From contig BJKQ01000007.1 of the NCBI GenBank assembly GCA_006538405.1, positions 1,302,001-1,366,000 on the forward strand: 64,000 nucleotides of DNA. Direction: 5' to 3'. The stretch comes from Hansfordia pulvinata (taxonomy: Eukaryota > Ascomycota > Sordariomycetes > Xylariales). Position 1 is the first letter of the stretch. Every line of letters begins with the position of its first letter. Under the pieces are notes generated by a model that saw only the letters and a list, made by a program, of their open reading frames with translations, had not been told where the DNA came from and did no database searches. Position numbers and translations under genes: made by a program. Shown here in pieces: positions 45,201-58,198 of the stretch.

Positions 45201-48200
45201 TTTTCGAAGGGGTTTCGTAATGCGCAATGAAGTATCCGATGACCACGTAGGCAGCGTGCTTGCTGATCACATCATCCAGTTTGATGTAGGTCCAGCCAAA
45301 CTTGATGATGTCTTTTCTCGCGTCTTGCAAGATGGCGTAGTGGTACTTGACGAGCATGGCAGACAGCTGCAGCACTTCCATCCGCGTGTGATCAACCCCA
45401 GACTCTGCCGGGTCGTCTTGAGGATCGCCAGGGTTGATTTTCCAGATCTTGGCGGAGATGGAATCGATGATGCTCCGGTCCATGAGGCCCTGTTTGAGAG
45501 GGTTGGCTTCCTTCCAGTTCCGCATAACGTCCATGGCGATGATAGGATTGACGACATTTCGGAGAATGAAGCATTTGGTCCTCTGGTTGGTAGTCTTGGC
45601 CGCGTACGTATCTAGACAACGGAATATGACGGTTTTCCAGAAGCCGATTGACTCGCTGCAGATGATTTTCTGGTACAGGTACGAGAACAAAGCTGGCGAC
45701 GGGCGGAGCTCGTCTCTTGTAACAGCCTCTATAAGGGAGAATAGAGGCCCGATGTCCTCGGGATTCATGGAGAACGACTGGGTGAAGATATCCATCAACT
45801 GCTCCGTAGCCTGGTGTGCCGCAAGACGAAGCATCTGGGGCATCTGGTTCGCGCGGAGATGGCGTTCCAGTTCCTTGCCAACCTTCTGCAGCCAGTCAAT
45901 AGTCTCCTTGTTCTGCATCCAGGCTTGTCGATCAACGTCGTGGCTGAGGGAGCTCATGACATGAACGGTGTTGATCATGGCAGAGAACCGGGTATCCTTG
46001 CCGGCAGCGATGATCTGATCACAGTTGGCGATCAACTGAGGAATGTGCGACGCCGCATGCTCTCGTAGGCTGTGGCTTTCGGGGTGGAGAAGGACTTGCG
46101 CAAGAAATCTTCCGTATTTGATGTCTTCGATCTTCTTCAGGAGAAAGTCCCAGACCTCTGTGGGGTATCGGTTCAGGAACTTGAACAGTGGCGGTCGGAA
46201 TGGACTGTGATGCGTTCGCCGCAGCTTCGATTCGAGTTCCAAACACGTGTCGATCAGTCTCTCCTTGAACTGCTCAGCGGCTGGAGGTAACAGATAGAAG
46301 ATGTTGAAGACCGCGGCTATCACTTTCATCGAGTTGTGCTGCTCGAAAAAGGTGAAGGATATCTGCTGGAGAAGATTGGGCTCAGCCAGCACTTTGATGT
46401 GGTCCAAAAGCCGAGCGCCTATTTCGACCTTGAAATATGTAGTCAAGAGCCGGAGAAGCCTGGCGAGGTTGTCGAGGCCATGGGTGGTGAGTCTTTTCGG
46501 GTCTTGGAGGTTGGCTAGTACCGGCCTCAACCCGCCCTGCAGCAGATCCTTTGGCAGCTTGCTAGTTTGCGAGAGGACCGCCTTCAGCGAGTCGTTGGCA
46601 GCCTCAATTGTGGGCTCAGATTCAGAGTAGAGACATTTGAAGAAGACGGAAACGATCTTGGTACGCGTGGGGTTGCTCGGTCCCTTCTGGAATTCATCAA
46701 AGCTCATGGCTTTGCTGAGGATCTTGATGCATGCAACGCGCAAGTTGACGATCGACTCGTGGGTTCTGAACTCAGCGGGCTTGCCCGCTAAAGATTCATC
46801 GGTGGCATCCGCAAGAGCCAATGACTCCATAAGCAGGCGATTGAGATGATCATCGAAAGAGACAAAATCATTCTTCAGACTCATGTAGTAGGCAATGGCG
46901 TCGATGTAGCCTATTTGAGTCGAAAATGGCAGCGCTCGCAGAGGCTTTGCATATATGGGTTGCAAGAGACGATCCTTATGTGGCTCAAGTATCTCCCAAA
47001 TGTCAGCGCCGGTGGCCGAGGCAATGAGTTCCAGCGAGCGCCTCGCGGTGCCACGAACATGCTTGTTCATGTGCGAGAGCTCGTCATTGAACAAGACGCA
47101 GATCTGGGCAAGGCGTGGTGCTTTGGGCGGGCCTTGACCGGGTGGTTGCGGCGCCATGAGCGCATCCTCCTTCTTGACGTTTTTCGTGATGCGGGCCAGC
47201 AAGGCTTCGAGAGTCGCTTGGGCGGAGTTTCTTGTCTTTTCGGGAAGATCTTGGGGCATGTCTCGAATGACATACATCAAAGCCTTCATGAAGTCCATCT
47301 GCTTCGCGGCAACCCATTGATCACCCAGGTCGACCTCGGTCAGAAGGTAATTGATGCCCAAGCTTCCGCCGGTCTTGGTGAACCATTCCTCTTCATAGCA
47401 AGCATGGCAGAATGTCTTGCTCAAGTAGTTGAAAAAGCCCAGGCGGCCAACATCTGACTCTGATCCGAAGATTGTGGCCGTGGAGTCGAACACGGCGCGC
47501 AAAGCTCTGAAAGCAGCGTCCCGCACCTCCGGGAGGTCGGATGACAGAGACTCGGCGATGGCATCAGCCAGAACCCGCGTATCGATAAACAAAGGCCCTT
47601 CCCCAGCCTTGGCATCGAAGGGGCTCATCTCTTTCTTCAGATCAACCATGGAGCGACCGATCTCAAGAATGATGAAGTGGCGGCAGACATTCATGAGGAA
47701 GACATCGGCTTCGTCGCGGAATTCGGGAATAGACTCTGCATACATGACCGCTTTGAGAAGTCGCTTCATGATGTCGTCTTGTTCATCCTTCTTGTGGACT
47801 GATCGTTCTCTGTCGGAGGTGTTGAAAGCCGTGAGGTCACCCGCAGGCTTGCGGGCAAGCAAATCCTGCGAGAACAATCTCACAAGGCGAGGGAGATCTT
47901 CGGGCAGCGTATCAATGCCAATGCGCAGCTTCACCTGAGATTTGACGAGGTGGAAGGCCTGCTTCTTGTAGTATCCATCGAATTGCTTGGCCTGGTTCGC
48001 TTTGGAAGGTTTCGGGATCTCCATCAGCTTCCGTACGGCAAAGTCGATACCCAGCTCGGCAGGAAACGCGCGGTCTTTTTTCGATCCAATCAGACGCAAG
48101 TCGAAACTGGATGGATCGTCCGCATATTTCTGGTAGTTCACAGGCAGCGCGTCGGTCATGAATTTCCGGTTGCGGCCACCAAGCTTGCCAAGAATTCGCA

Positions 48201-51016
48201 TGGTCGTGTGTGCATGGAAGTGGTTGTATGGATGCGGCTTCAAGTGCTCGAAGAGTGCATTCATGAGCTCCTCGATGACAGGGGCCATGATGGGATCCAG
48301 GTAGTCGGCAGTCAGGTTGTCCACACACAGCTCCAGCGTTCGTAATCCCTGACCAACAAGATCAGTGCCAGCGCGAAGAGCCACAACCAATGGCCTCATC
48401 AAGAAGCTGAGATGGGGCAGCAGATTGCTCAGGCGGGCTGGGACGGTGAGACACAGCTCGACGTAGAGATCGCGTTCTGTTGGCTTCCGTGCGGCCATCA
48501 GGAGGTTATTGAGAACATCAAGGAGCATTTCCAAAAGCGGTAAGATCTGCTTGTAGAGGTGCTCGAATTTACCACCACCAATGCTTCGGAACAGTGCGCG
48601 GAGCAAGAGGAAATAATTCATCGGCTCTTCAGCCTTGGTGGACAAGTCGATGGATTTGGTCACAATGTCCACGACATGCGGCAACAACACCTGCTCGTTC
48701 TGGTTGGCAAACAAAGTGACGGCCATGAATGCAAGCTTGAACAGGCGCAGGAGAATAGAGGATTTCTTCACGTCTCCGGACCCGACGTCCTCGATACGCT
48801 CCATGAGGAACTTGAGAAGCATGCCGCAAAAGCTTGGCGATGTGGCCTCGCTCGCAAGGAAGAATTGCGGGATGTGCAATAAGCCCGTGTGTTCGAAGAT
48901 CATGTCGTAGAGGCGAGGGATCTCTTGCTGAAAGACTTCGTGAAATGTCGCGGGGTCGATGCAGTGGAACACGGTAGCAAATGTTTCCAAGAGATCCTTC
49001 TCTTCCTTGCTGCTCGATACCATGTAGAAGTTGGCCATGTACTCAACGGGGGACGCGTAGTTGGCCTCGGCAGTCGGTTTCTCGATCTCGTAGTAGCGGA
49101 ACACGTAGGCGCCTTCGCGGAAGAGCTTGATGATGACTTTAACCTCCTCGGCTGAGAAGCCGTACGAAACATCTTGCCAGTGAGACGGAGCATTGTTGGG
49201 GTCAATCAGCAAAGGCGCGTTGCATTGCTTGAGCTGATAGAATGTGTTCTTGAGACCGTTCATGAGGGTTTTGAACAGAAATTTGTTGTCGACAACCGGG
49301 TCAGCGCCCCTCTCTCGGGGATTTGATGTCTTGATGGGCATGGCTGTGAAAATATCCGTCTCATCCCACTCCGGCGGGTGGTCCTTATCTGCCAAATATG
49401 TCTCCTTGCCAGTGTCAGCAAGGTACAGCTTGGAGAGTCTGACGGCATTGGGATACTGTCTGTTCATCGCCGCCATCTTGTCGCCTATGGCGTTGAGTAT
49501 CATCAGCAGATAATACCGGGCTTCCGCCTTGTTCTGCATTTTGGCTATGCTGTCTGCCATGTTCAGAAGAAGCTTTGCGCTCATGGTCTGAAAACTGGTC
49601 CCTGGAAAGTTGTTCTGCAGGTTCTTGGTATACACCTCGACTGTCTTCCTGATCTGCTCAGGCGAGAGGCTCTCACGAACGTGGTGGATGAGGTCTGCAA
49701 GCATGCTATACGCTAGCGGTCTCATTGTCTCATACACGGTGAGGCCTTCGCCAATGAGCGTCTTCTCGTCCAGAAGCTCGTCAATCTTGGGCAGAAATAT
49801 CTTTCTGAAGTTGAAGTTGATGATGTGCCTTATCGCGACCAGAAGCTCCTTTCTGGCGGCAGATTTCTCCCTAGGACAATCTTGTAGCAGGCGGACAATG
49901 ATCTCGGGTAGCGTGGGCAAGAAGTCGGCTAGCTGACTGGAATATTGCCTGAGTAGGTAGGCCAGAAAGCTCATCGTCTTGACCTGGGCCGTGATGAACT
50001 CGCCAAAGGCAGCACGGTCCTTGATGTTGGGGCTCACGCCCGTAAAGATCGTTCCATTGGCCTTGGCTTCGGCGTGCGCCTGCTGCTGGGCCTTGGCTTG
50101 TAGGCACAAGACAGACTTGATGAGGGGCACGAAGGCCTTGACGTTGGACGCTATTATGGTGCGATACGTCTGGAAGACGGAGACGACGATGATGGGGCAT
50201 TCGGAGAGGACTTTGAAGGATTGCATGCCTTTCAGCAAGGGCTGGTTCTGCTGCTGAGAGTCCTGACCAAGGTCCGGAACAGAAGAGACGATGGATCCGG
50301 GCGAGCCAGGGCGCGGCGACTGGAACATGGAGCTGCTGGGGGTGGAAATGGTGGGCGGGGCTGAGGCATTGGTTCCGTTGTCGAGCTGTTCACGGACGAC
50401 CTTCTCCATCTGTTCGAAGAGCTCTTGGATGAGGTTGAGGAATGATTGGACCTTGGTATGGAGAGACTTGGGCTGATGCCGCATAATGTCGGAGATGACC
50501 TTGACGCAGAGGGTGGCATTGTCTTCGTTGTCGGTGCGCACCAGGGTCATGAGCAGATCGACCGTCTCTTCGGCATAAGGTTCGAAGGGTTCCGGGGAGG
50601 TCTGGTGCGTGGGCAGTCGGTGGAGGATCTCGAGGATGCAATTGCGGAGTTTCTGAGGAGGGACGGAAGAGGATTATCAGTATGCCAGGCGCAATGGGTG
50701 CGATAAGAACAAGGGCGCGGGGCAGTGAGAATCAAGCATACCTGCTCCGGCGAATTGGAGTGAAAAAGACATGGGCCTCGCAGTAGGTTGATGAAGACGG
50801 GCATCACCCGTTTCAGGAAGCTGGCATAGACGGGGCCGCTGGTGTGGTGGTCGAGAGAGTCGCGGAGCGAGCTCGCGGCTTCGAGTTTGGCCTTGGGCTC
50901 TGTGGGGTGCCGGATCAGCGAGAGACGGTTGGGCACTCGGGGTCGCGAGGGGGCGGCTTACCGGTTTCAGTGACCGTCAGCCTTCGGAGAATGTCGTCGA
51001 ACTGGGGGCCCGACAT
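39272..51016 (-). CDS. TRA1: TRA1, SAGA/NuA4 activator-binding pseudokinase subunit, one frameshift near the 3' end
   Basis: Giant PIKK-family scaffold that recruits SAGA and NuA4 histone acetyltransferases to activators; essential in budding yeast. Three exons: 51016-50962, 50899-50742 and 50652-39272, with 62- and 89-nt introns. The corrected product is 3864 aa: a very long HEAT-repeat solenoid, a FAT domain (roughly 2600-3170), an Ala/Pro/Thr-rich linker near 3300, a PI3K-like pseudokinase and a FATC end reading D-A-L-W-M-P-Y-L. At about residue 3704 the frame breaks: R-Y-P should continue [17 protein letters not shown], which is in the next frame. One base is missing in the run of four (plus G39751-39754). 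Uncorrected, the protein ends at 39700, losing FATC. Start [10 protein letters not shown]. Confidence 0.96.
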
Positions 51017-54016
51017 GGCTGCGGCGGCGACAGCTGCAGCCGCAGGGGCGGCTGCGACTGCGGCGGCGGCGTGGAGGGCGTGTGCACGCGACGGTGGCGC
51101 CGGCGGGAAGTGATCACCAAGGCTTGATCTGAAGGGGCATCACGTCACCGCAGTCCATCGCGCAACACCAGGAGAGCGTGGCGCAAATCGAGTGCGCAAT
51201 GGGAAGGGGCCGCAGCGGAGGGGCGGGTGGTGATGGAAAAGAGTGGGCGACGATGTCGTGGTGTTGGTGGTGTTGGTGGTGGTATTGGTGATGGCGTGGT
51301 GGCGGAGGCAGTGAAGGCAGATTGCCGGGTTAATGATGGTTGCAGCAGCAGCAAAGTACGGTCCTGGCAAGGTCGCGTCGGCGCACCTGTAAAATTGAAC
51401 GAATTGCGACCTGTAGGGGCAAGCGCGTCCTGCCTGCAGCGCCCTGGTGACTTCCAGGCCAGGGCGCGCCTGCCAATTCATAACGCTAGATCAGCTCAAG
51501 AAGTACCGGTCCCCTACAGAACGTATGCTAGGGTACATACACCCTTGGATAAGGAACAGCGAGACAGCCCGCGCACCCGTGCTCACAGCGTCATACCATT
51601 CAGACTTTGGAATTGCAATTGACGCCTACGGTCCGGGTACTATTCGTTCCGCGAAATATAGATAATCAAGACGAAGGGAGGCAAGCGCAATAGCATCAGG
51701 AAAGATCAGACCGAGGACAGGCGAGGCGAGGTGAGGCGAGACAAGGCTAGTAGCGAACCTAGGTCGAGGGTCAGCCGTCGCCAGCGTACGAGTATGCCAC
51801 AGAACCGGCAGCTCTTGAAAAGTCGAGTGAGCTGGGTTTCGCAAGCAGACATCTGAGGTGGGCGAGCAGGTCGCCAATTCGCTGTGGGTCGTCAAAGCTT
51901 CTGACCAATCAATCGGCTGTCCTTCAGGCTAAGGCCTAGTTGGGTCTGGAAACGGCTTTTAATTGGTCGCTCTTCTGCGGTCTGCCCAAATCGGCTGGAA
52001 TCGTATGCGCTAGTTCCAGTCGTGGTGTAGCTTGCAACGGGTTGCGCCTCATTGTGAAAGCAGCCGCAGAGGTTTCGACGAGCAAGTCGTACAGAGTGTC
52101 ACATGGATGCGAATGCCCACACCTACCCTGTTAACTCATGTTGAAGGCCTTGTAAGTTGAAAATTGACATGGACTCGATGTCTCCAATCATGCTCTCGTA
52201 ATATAGACCACGCAGTGTTGTTTGACTTTACTTGGCAAGTAAGAGAATGGCGGGTTCTCGTCAAGAAGTCATGTCGAGGAAACAAATTTACTGTCAGATC
52301 ATGGAAGGTGGGAAGGCTGCGCATTTGCGCTGTCGCCTTTCCACGGGAGCTTGCCCACGAGCATCTCTCCACCAGGGATATGACGCCTTAAGGGGTTGAT
52401 GCGGGATTGCATCCCTTACTCGTCGACTTAACCTCGTCCACGGTCAAGGATGATGCCATCGACTGCTGTAGGGTCACGGCTCACCTGACCCTGGTATATC
52501 ACGTCCGTAAGCACATGGCCTGCATTTCTCAGAATACTCGTCGCAGGACGCGACCACTTCCTCGGTATCTCTTCCGTCGCAAACAAGACATGCAACCCAT
52601 ATTATGGCTGCTCGTCCGGCAACGGTAGCCCACTCGTTACACTACTGAGAGGCACCTACGTCGCCTTCTCACCCTACGTTTGAGCACGGGGCTTCGATAG
52701 GGGAGCAGGCCACAGTCTCTTGCTGGAAGATCTCGCCATTTCCTCGGGGCAATTTCGACAATTTCGGAGGTCGGAGCACCATGGTTGCGCTGGGCGCGGT
52801 ACATGACAGGCCAACTACTTGGAGCCTCGAATAGAGACAGCTAATCCGGGGCTTGACACTGCGTGCAGGAAGTCTCTTAGTCAATATTAGTTGGCCGTGT
52901 CCGTGGTGCACCAAGGTGAAGCTCGTGAGAAGTCTTGGGCTGGACTGATGATGGTATTGGAAAGGATACCTAGAAGTTCTCGGACGCCGCTTTGCAAGAC
53001 AACACTTAGATATCATCGCTTGCGAGAGGGGGTCCTTTGTCAGTGTAGAGTAGGGAGAGGCTCATAGCATTCTCTTAGTTTGAGGGGCCGGACGAGATAT
53101 TGCTAATCAGACCGTCCGCCCCAGTTGTCTACTCGGCATCATCGCAGTGTGCGTCTATCTGACGTAAAGGGTGTGGCCGATGCTGCCAGGAAGCTTTGAG
53201 ACCTGACGTTCGGTATATACGAGTACTTACTGTCGTACGACCGGTTCAATATGCAAGTAATCTGCCGGACGCCTCTACCATGGCCTTTCAATCGTAAGCA
53301 GCACGAGATTCAACCCTTTCCGCAAACGTAGGCTACACATGAGCCACGCGGCAACAAACGAGGACCCGAAATCACCAACCCATGCCGGACGTGCAGGCTC
53401 AAACGAAGAGTTCACGGGACCGGAGGCGATGTAAGCGGCTAGCTAGCTAATTCTAGAAATCGGCATGCGTGCCATGAAACGCAAGGTACCTGGGCGTGCT
53501 GGGCTCAGAGGAATGTCACCAAGAGGGTGTGGGCGGAATCCGGGAACCTTTGGCTTGCGTACGGGGTGGAAGTTGCGACGGGCTGGTTGACCCCACCTGC
53601 CTGCCCAGAGCACCAAGTGCCTTCCAACCTTCGGTACCCGCGCACGCCGCGGTACCTAAGGTACGAGTACGAACCGGGAAGGCTGGCTCCACTGGATGGT
53701 CTCGACCACCGCTCCCACCTCCGGCTATCATGTGGGCGATTTGAATCGCCGCCTTTGTCCGCCGAACTCACATACCCAACCAGCATAGGTCATAACCGAC
53801 AACATTGCACTTTGACACCGACGCCCATCCATCGCGCCGTCTTCATCGACAGCTCGACACACCCGAGAAACACCCTGCCACCGTCGGAAGAGTGCGACTA
53901 CGCCGGAAGACCTCGCGCCCGCCGCCCACCGACCTTCCCCCTAAACCGACAGCCCACCCGCCCATCAGGGAGACACACCCGCCTCAGCGAGGACAAGCAG
54001 ACCAAACTCGCCCAAG
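51017..54016. other. Intergenic: divergent region TRA1 / KIN17
   Basis: 3.0 kb. It begins with a GGT/GTT-rich microsatellite-like stretch (about 51255-51305) in the TRA1 upstream region and contains two octamers (53218, 53662). Short ORFs are unsupported. The last 200 bases are a CA/CG-rich leader before KIN17. Confidence 0.55.
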
Positions 54017-55057
54017 ATGCCGAAAGCAGAGGTCGGCTCGACCAAGCACTTGGCCAACAAGATGAAGTCCAAGGGCCTACAGCGGCTGCGCTGGTACTGC
54101 CAGGTATGCGAGCGGCAGATGCGCGACGAGAACGGCTTCAAGATGCACACGCAGAGCGAGTCGCACTACCGCCAAATGGTCATTGTCGGCGAGGACCCCA
54201 AGAAGTTCATCGACGAATTCAGCAACCAGTTCCGCCGAGATTTCGTCAAGCAGCTAAGCACCTCGCACGGCGAAAAGAGCGTCAACATCAACCACTTCTA
54301 CCAGGAGTACATTGCCAACAAGGAGCACGTCCACATGAACGCCACCCGCTGGCCATCCCTCACCGAGTTCGCCAAGTTCCTCGGCCGCGAGGGCATCTGC
54401 CGCGTCGAGGACACGGACAAGGGGCTGAAGGTCGCCTGGATTGACGACTCTCCCGACGCCATGCGCCGCCGCGACGCCGTCCGCCGCAAGGAGATGCAGG
54501 ACAAGGGCGACGAGGAGCGCGAGCAGCGACTCCTCCGCGAGCAGATTCGCCGCGCCCGTGATGCCCGCCACGATGACGAGGACGATCAGGAGCAGAGAGA
54601 GCTCAAGCGCGGCGAGGACGGCGAGAAGATCAAGCTCTCCTTCGGCGCCAAGGCTTCTGCGCCACCGCCGCCGCCGCCCTTTGGCTCCGATGCGCAAGAG
54701 GCGGCACCCAAGGCCACGGCAGACCATAACAGCCAGGCTCACCCTTCAGCAGTGGGCGAACCCACAAACACAACGGCGAAAACACCCGCAGCAACAGCGA
54801 GCGACGGCCAAGCCGCCACCGTCTCGCTCAAGATGGGGGCGGCCAAGCCGCCGCAGACAAAGAATGTTTTCGCTGCCGCGGCGAAGAAGAATGCGTTGGC
54901 TGGCAGCGGGTCGTCGAAGAACAAAAAGTCGGCCTTCGAGCAGCCCAAGAAGATGAGCGAGGCCGAGCGCATCATGAAGGAGGAGATGGAGCGCAAGAGG
55001 GGCCGTGGCAGCGGTCCCGGCGGTCCCGGTTCTTCAAATAAGAGGCAGAAGATCTGA
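54017..55057 (+). CDS. KIN17: KIN17/RTS2-family DNA/RNA-binding protein
   Basis: Nuclear protein linked in animals to replication, the DNA-damage response and the spliceosome. Single exon of 346 aa. A CX2CX12HX5H zinc finger uses C28, C31, H44 and H50. The kin17 winged-helix domain follows (about 52-150), including N-H-F-Y-Q-E-Y-I-A and A-T-R-W-P-S-L-T-E-F-A-K-F-L-G-R-E-G, ending L-K-V-A-W-I-D. A charged helix (about 155-205), a Pro6 stretch and an Ala/Lys-rich tail with basic clusters complete it. The C-terminal KOW/SH3-like repeats of animal KIN17 are absent, as expected for fungal members. The start gives the canonical M-P-K-A-E-V-G-S. Confidence 0.95.
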   Translation: MPKAEVGSTKHLANKMKSKGLQRLRWYCQVCERQMRDENGFKMHTQSESHYRQMVIVGEDPKKFIDEFSNQFRRDFVKQLSTSHGEKSVNINHFYQEYIANKEHVHMNATRWPSLTEFAKFLGREGICRVEDTDKGLKVAWIDDSPDAMRRRDAVRRKEMQDKGDEEREQRLLREQIRRARDARHDDEDDQEQRELKRGEDGEKIKLSFGAKASAPPPPPPFGSDAQEAAPKATADHNSQAHPSAVGEPTNTTAKTPAATASDGQAATVSLKMGAAKPPQTKNVFAAAAKKNALAGSGSSKNKKSAFEQPKKMSEAERIMKEEMERKRGRGSGPGGPGSSNKRQKI

Positions 55058-56306
55058 TACGAGACCGTGCCGCCTGTGGGGGCTTTGGCTTGCAAAACAA
55101 CCGCTGTCGTGTTTTTCACATTTTACTTTCTCTCTTCTCCTTTCACCAGGTGCATTCGGCGACGGCGTTTTAGATATCCAGGGACGGGGTTTGGCAGGAC
55201 ATTGGGCTAGTTATATTCTCTTCATCTGTTACCACAAAGGATCGCTGCATCTGTCTCTTCTGGAGGCGACGAATCGGCAGAAATATTTTCGCTATCGTCC
55301 CATGAATGTCCTGGTGTAACAGACCAAACTCAACGGCCAAATGAATCCGCACGCCACTGTCTACGAGTATCTCCCTAGTTCTAGACACCTCAGCAGGACT
55401 TGAGTCATCCACCAGGTACCACCTACCCACCCAATATCGACACTCTTGGCCTCGAGCCAGACGCGCAATGCAGCTCTAGGAGACGCATTGAGGAACGGCT
55501 GATCATGCTGTTCGGAACGCATCTCGACCTCGATGTATATCACTCATCATCAGCCCTGGTTGTCCCGAGCCAACACAGGCTGTTGTAGGTGTGCTTAGAA
55601 TTAAATAAAGAACACACAAAAGCGCGAGCACCTGCCCAGCAACGCAGGCCAACAATAGACAACCTTTGCGAGTACTCGTACTCTCGCCATCGAATCGATA
55701 GTGTCACTGCTGGTGAGTCTTGCAGATCGCATGCAGAACGCTTGGACTGCCCTGGAGGGGGCATTGAACCCACCTCATCTTACGAGTACAATGACCTCGT
55801 CCACTGCACAGCGTCCCGTGCGATTTGACTTGCACAAGGATTTTCGCAGATTCCCCTGCGCGACCCAGCCTGGTCAGCGAGGCGCTCGTAGCGGTGAAAA
55901 GGCTACGCGGTAGTACACAGCCAACGCGCACTACGAGTATTCTCGAAATCGCCGGGAATGGCGGGACTCCATCCGCCGTCCGGGGGTGGCCGGCCGCCGA
56001 AAGGAGGTCAGGGGCCAGCTGGGTCTGATGTCTGGTTTCTGTTATCTCCCAAAGCCCCCTCTGGGAAACCAACCGAGCCCGTGCTGGTAATTATGGTCAG
56101 AATACCTGCCGATTTTCATCAGTACGACCTAACCAGTACCTACGGAGAGGTACTCGTAGCTGTATGAACAGTACCCAGCTAGGGGCGGTGACGTTCCAAT
56201 TCACGCGCTTCGCACGCGCCGGCAGAGATGGAATTTTCCTTCTAGAAGCCTTCTCTTCTCGAAACGCGCCTAGCGTCATACGTGCGCATCTCTCCCCGTC
56301 TACGAC

Positions 56307-56337
<31 letters not shown>

Positions 56338-56341
56338 GGGG
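56307..56341 (+). repeat. T10-G25 homopolymer tract
   Basis: Ten T followed directly by twenty-five G. The true length is uncertain. Confidence 0.9.
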
Positions 56342-58188
56342 CTGCATCCCTTTTTTCCGTGCCTCTGCTGGGTGGACTACTCGTTAGAGCGCGTTCTTAG
56401 CTCCTCCATATAAAAGCAGGTAAACGGTGAAAGGGGCGAATCCTTCCCGTTGGCCTGGCGCTTCCGAGGTGCGAGTACCTTATCACTCGTACCGACCGGC
56501 TTCTTGCTTGGCTAACTCGGATCGGTACATTAACGGGTCGCACACCGCAGCGAGACAGAGTGCGGAAAAAGGAGAGAAAAAAAGATCCCGCTCGTCCCGA
56601 AAATGCGGGTCTCCGGTGACGGGAGGAGAGGAGAGGCCGGCCGCCTTCCAATTGTTCAAGAACGCGTCACACGCGTTGGGGCAAGGCGGGGAGATGCGAG
56701 TACTCGTAGACTGATCGAGGGACGAGTCCCGCCCAGGCAGGGATCCTCTGCTTTCGTCGCGTCGCGCGTGCGGACAAGAAGATCTGGGCGGCTGTACTCG
56801 TATGGGTCGAGCGTGGAAATGCAGCTGGTACGAAAGGCGCTTGGCGTTTCGATGGCCGGACTCCATGTGTGTCTGTCCGATGCTCGAGGCTGACGACAGG
56901 CCATCTCTTGAGCCTTAGATCCTTGGGTACGTATGTACCTAGACTACATACCTACACAATGTACGAGGACTTTACCTGCTCTAGATGCCTATCTTAGGTA
57001 GCTTAGGTAATTACATACCCAAGGTAAAAGTAGGTCTGTACCAAGGAGTACTCATCAAGAGAGAGACGGGAGAGGAGAGAGCCGCTGGAGTTCGTCACCT
57101 GTGCGGACTGCAAGCAGGCAGCCTCTCATCGCGAAGCCAGTACTCGTAGAGTTCCAATGTCAACAAAGTCTACGACACCTGTCTGTACGCTAGTGGGGTT
57201 GATTGCCGCCAAGTTGAGAGCCTGACACCGATGAGCATCGAGACCACAATGTCGGCGGGGCGTCGAGGAGGCAAAGAAGCAGCAATCTCGGCTACTCTTT
57301 TTTTTTCTCCTCACCTATCAGCACGACTGTTTCCTCTCTGGCGCTCGGCCGCTGGGGGGATTGTTGGAAATTGGTAGGGCTACTACCCGTGCGATGACGT
57401 TGCACACATGCTCGCGGTCTGCCGCTCCCGAGCGAATGGATCGGCAGCTTGACCCCGTACGAGTAAGTGGTACCAAGTGAGGATAGTAATAATAAGAAAC
57501 GAAAAAGGCACAATCACCAAGGGCAGCCGCAAGATTGACGAGAAATGAACTTGTGTGTGGATCTCTGGCGCTTTGCTTCAGCTGCCACGGTGCCTTGCCT
57601 GCGTGCCTCTCAATCAATTCGTAGGTAGGGATTACTGGTGTGACTGGGCTCTTCAAAAAAGGGGAAGACGGGGCATCGAACCGGGAACAAGCTCTGGCGC
57701 TGACAAGCTACGAGTAACAAGGTAGGAGTATCCCTTCAAGCTTCAGCGAGCCGTGCGCCGCCGCTCGGCGAATGACGCACGGACGGCTTCAGCTTGGCAG
57801 TTTCCCTCATAAACTACCTCTGTGAGCGGCACTCGTAACTCGTGCTCCGTTTTCCTTTACTTGCAGATGCTGCTTTTGTTGCCCTGAGAGACAGGGCGAG
57901 CGAGCCGCTGCCTGTCAGGATGGTGGCTGGAGCGTGGCCTGGCGGCTCGTGCACGTGCAAGTCGGTTAGATTCAGTATTATAGACCCATCAATGGCGACC
58001 TGGGATGGGCCCTGCGCACTGGTGTACACCGCCGAAAATGAGGCCATTCGGTGTGAGCACCAGTCACTCGGTCGGGCAAGAGCTGATGAGGCCAACTACC
58101 AAGGGCACCCAAGGGCACTCGAGGGCACTCGCGTACGAACATTGTGGCGAGACGAGATCTCCTGTTATGCCCAAGTAACCAGCGGGTG

Positions 58189-58198
58189 TTTATATAAA
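58189..58198. promoter_or_regulatory. Palindromic TATA element TTTATATAAA
   Basis: A perfect TATA-like palindrome inside the desert. An ATG lies 30 bp downstream on the plus strand (58228) with a 100-codon ORF of unknown nature. Weak evidence for a promoter. Confidence 0.25.

Noticed and set aside
51140..51481. 113-codon minus-strand ORF upstream of TRA1
   Set aside because: Arises from a GGT/GTT microsatellite-like stretch (poly-Thr/Asn); not protein-like.
57668..57700. tRNA-like CATCGAACC string
   Set aside because: No complementary T-stem or acceptor stem around it.
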